64,000 bases of DNA from Actinomycetota bacterium. Lineage in GTDB: Bacteria; Actinomycetota; Geothermincolia; Geothermincolales; RBG-13-55-18. The position numbers and the translations under genes are program-made. The notes beneath the pieces are model-generated. The model was not told the DNA's origin. It saw nothing but the letters and a program-made list of their open reading frames with translations, and did no database searches. Each line of letters opens with the position of its first letter. Position 1 is the first letter of the stretch. The stretch spans positions 1-64,000 of the forward strand of contig QZKE01000066.1 of NCBI GenBank assembly GCA_003598015.1, in the 5' to 3' direction. Below, in pieces: positions 61,895-64,000 of the stretch.

Positions 61895-61914
61895 GAATTA
61901 AATATCGAATGCGT

Positions 61915-61992
61915 GGCGCATTAGTCTAGTTGGCCTAGGACGCCGCCCTCTCAAGGCGGAGATCGCGGGTTCGAATCCCGCATGCGCTACCA
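61915..61992 (+). tRNA. tRNA-Glu (anticodon CTC)
   Basis: Acceptor GGCGCAT/ATGCGCT, anticodon stem CCGCC-CTCTCAA-GGCGG, T-loop GGTTCGAATCC, encoded CCA. Confidence 0.95.
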
Positions 61993-61996
61993 GGAT

Positions 61997-62020
61997 AAAA
62001 GGCCCCTCGCGGGGCCTTTT
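61997..62020 (+). terminator. Rho-independent terminator after tRNA-Glu
   Basis: AAAAGGCCCC tcgc GGGGCCTTTT then T-rich. Confidence 0.93.
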
Positions 62021-62161
62021 TATTTCCAGCCAATATTTATAACCGAACGTGCGATTGGATTGATGGACAAATTATGGGGGAGGCTGAAAGGAAAATCCCT
62101 CGAATATCAACGGATATCATGAGCTTTCTATGATATCTATGAAGCGAAGATTTATCTCGCC

Positions 62162-62791
62162 TTACTTCGCTGTCGCACTAATCCTGACTATTCCACATCC
62201 GCCGCTATCTTCATTCTGGGACCATGTCCCGGGATCTGAGTCTATTACCTCGTATGTCCCGGCCGGCAGGTCTATATCTGGGTAGGCGTTCCAGTAGGCA
62301 TTGGGCACCCCGCCCTGACCCGTCGTGCCTGTGGTTTGCCATGGTCCGTATATCTCTCCGCTGGTCGTGTCTTTGAGGGCAATGGTACCCGGTGCTGCGC
62401 CCATGTTGAGGTAGTGATAGTCCACAATACTGTAAATATGGCGCTCTTCGGAAAGGGTGAAGACGGTCGGGGCGCTGACGCCGTTGTACACGGCTAACGG
62501 GTTACCGTTGTCGAAGACGAGCTCGGTGGCCGGCGCTTCTTCTTTCGTCTGTTCCTCCCCTTCATTACTCGTCTGGTGTTCTTGCTCCTCGGTTTCTTGG
62601 GGCTGCGAAACCTCTTCAGAATCATCTTCAAGGTAAGCCGTTTTCCCGCACGAGCACCCTTGCCCATGTTCTCCACATCCATTAGAGGCCAGGGCTATTA
62701 AACAGAACAACAAAGCAACAGGGGTTAACTTAAGAACGAGTGCGGCCTTGGGTCTATTCGCAAAGGGTTCTGGAACTCGCTTCACGGCCAA
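62162..62791 (-). CDS. Predicted lipoprotein with secreted beta-rich domain
   Basis: Lipobox LASNGC; acidic linker; PGTIALKDTTSGEIYGPWQTTGTTGQGGVPNAYWNAYPDIDLPAGTYEVIDSDPGTWSQNEDSGG. Confidence 0.85.
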   Translation of the reverse strand: MAVKRVPEPFANRPKAALVLKLTPVALLFCLIALASNGCGEHGQGCSCGKTAYLEDDSEEVSQPQETEEQEHQTSNEGEEQTKEEAPATELVFDNGNPLAVYNGVSAPTVFTLSEERHIYSIVDYHYLNMGAAPGTIALKDTTSGEIYGPWQTTGTTGQGGVPNAYWNAYPDIDLPAGTYEVIDSDPGTWSQNEDSGGCGIVRISATAK

Positions 62792-62937
62792 CCTCCTTAC
62801 GCATAAGAGCTATTCGATACCATGAAACACCCATCCAGACGTTATTATAATACTATCTGTAAAGAGGGTCGATGCGAGCGGCAGGAGTCTAACACTTGCC
62901 GCTATCGTTACTTGGTCTCATGAAGAGAACCGCTTAA

Positions 62938-62969
62938 GAAAGAACTCAGAAGTTATGCAGTTGGACACG
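62938..62969. repeat. 32-bp direct repeat, copy 1
   Basis: gaaagaactcagaagttatgcagttggacacg, identical to 63847-63878. Confidence 0.98.
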
Positions 62970-62990
62970 GAGCATTCATGCCCTGCAAGC

Positions 62991-63016
62991 AAAGAGGCCC
63001 CTCACGGGGCCTCTTT
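62991..63016. terminator. Strong hairpin terminator
   Basis: AAAGAGGCCCC tcac GGGGCCTCTTT. Confidence 0.85.
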
Positions 63017-63116
63017 AACGGCTTTTGGTGCTAGATAGCCTGAAGCGCCTGATATTAGAACTCGGTCAACCGACGACGCCGCCTTTTTGCCGGCTCGACG
63101 TATAAGCAGGAATAGT

Positions 63117-63707
63117 TCAACGGATCTTGAACATCACCGCTTCCCCGCCGAAGGGCTGAAAGGTCAGAACAAGACCCTTCTCTCCCGTGGGTACTTCGTA
63201 AACAGCTGTAACGGAAGCTTCCTTGCCCGCATCGATCGGCTGCGCATTGTACAACCCCCCGTAGCCGTTGGTTACCACGAGACTGTACTGCTTGCCCTGG
63301 CCGTCCTCCAAGGTGAGATCGACGGGTTTGACCCCGGTCGAGATATCGGAACCCGTGTTCTTATAGAGGAAGGTGATCATTAGAAATTCGTTGCCGGCAG
63401 AAGGTGCCTGCGAGCTGTTTGTGCTCTCGCCAGCTTCGCCGGTAAGTAGAAGGGCGTTTGCCTCAGGAGAAGCGAGATCATTGGTCACCGTGACTTTGGA
63501 TACGGATACCTTGCCGTCTTCTACAGACGCGGTTTCCCCCACGTCCAGGACCTCTGCTTCCGTTTCTTTCTCGGTTTCCGTCACCTCGGTCTCCTCCGTC
63601 TGCTGCTCCGGCGTGGTGGTTTCGCTCTTCGAGCCACATCCGCTGATAGCCAGGAGAACCATCAGCAAGGATACGAGTAAGATGACCGCAAACAATCTCC
63701 TGTTCAT
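63117..63707 (-). CDS. DUF4352-like (telokin-like) lipoprotein
   Basis: Lipobox LAISGC; NEFLMITFLYKNTGSDISTGVKPVDLTLEDGQGKQY. Confidence 0.88.
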   Translation of the reverse strand: MNRRLFAVILLVSLLMVLLAISGCGSKSETTTPEQQTEETEVTETEKETEAEVLDVGETASVEDGKVSVSKVTVTNDLASPEANALLLTGEAGESTNSSQAPSAGNEFLMITFLYKNTGSDISTGVKPVDLTLEDGQGKQYSLVVTNGYGGLYNAQPIDAGKEASVTAVYEVPTGEKGLVLTFQPFGGEAVMFKIR

Positions 63708-63846
63708 GCCCGTCCTCCTTTCGAATAGACGACAGCAAAAGTGTACTCTTAGAATATGGCAATACTCATCGATGTATTCTCTTGGATCAGGGCTATTTCC
63801 TCCTTCCGATATCTTAACTGGCAGGGAACTTACAACAGCCGTTCGA

Positions 63847-63878
63847 GAAAGAACTCAGAAGTTATGCAGTTGGACACG
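63847..63878. repeat. 32-bp direct repeat, copy 2
   Basis: Identical to 62938-62969. Confidence 0.98.
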
Positions 63879-63884
63879 AGCGCA

Positions 63885-63923
63885 CATGCGCTACCAGGAA
63901 TAAAGGCCCTGCGAGGGGCCTTT
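63885..63923. repeat. Duplicate of the tRNA-Glu 3' end (catgcgctaccagga) plus a related terminator hairpin
   Basis: 15 bp identical to 61981-61995, followed by AAAGGCCCtgcgaGGGGCCTTT. Confidence 0.85.
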
Positions 63924-64000
63924 CTCCTTATCATTAAATGAGGAGAATCCCGTTTCTGGAACATAACGGTTTTCTATCCTATCGTAGTGGGAATGATTTG

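Noticed and set aside
62113-62137. GATATCAT...ATGATATC inverted repeat
   Set aside because: Only 8-bp arms in an AT-rich stretch; may be chance and has no clear target gene

Overview
GC-rich bacterial chromosome segment with dense, mostly + strand metabolic operons. Gene content suggests an anaerobic actinobacterial-type lineage with Wood-Ljungdahl functions, but taxonomy is inference only. Main blocks: (1) a C1 cluster with a folate-domain-less MetE-type methionine synthase, lipA, an AcsE-like methyltransferase, and an NADH-linked formate dehydrogenase (NuoE-like, NuoF-like, FdhA). FdhA is split in the ORF track by an in-frame UGA that reads as selenocysteine, with a bacterial SECIS-like hairpin directly downstream. 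(2) acyl-CoA synthetase and DedA. (3) an Mrp/Mbh-type cation/proton antiporter cluster in which one MrpD-like subunit carries a C-terminal SdrD-B/Cna-B-like domain, plus a duplicated gene junction and a duplicated C-terminal module. (4) response regulator/histidine kinase and ligA-gatC-X-gatA-gatB. (5) lpd-gcvH. (6) a second LeuC/LeuD plus NAD-isocitrate-dehydrogenase-like trio. (7) a branched-chain amino acid/serine supercluster, ilvDBNC-aminotransferase-serA-leuACDB-ilvE-cimA. (8) FixC/FixX-like pair, gltX, tRNA-Gln(CTG), tRNA-Glu(CTC) and two lipoproteins. Several families of palindromic or REP/MITE-like repeats lie in the intergenic regions, including a perfect 56-bp palindrome, a 36-bp-arm inverted repeat, a 71-bp tandem array and 90-bp tandem units. 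No CRISPR array, phage or intact transposase was seen.
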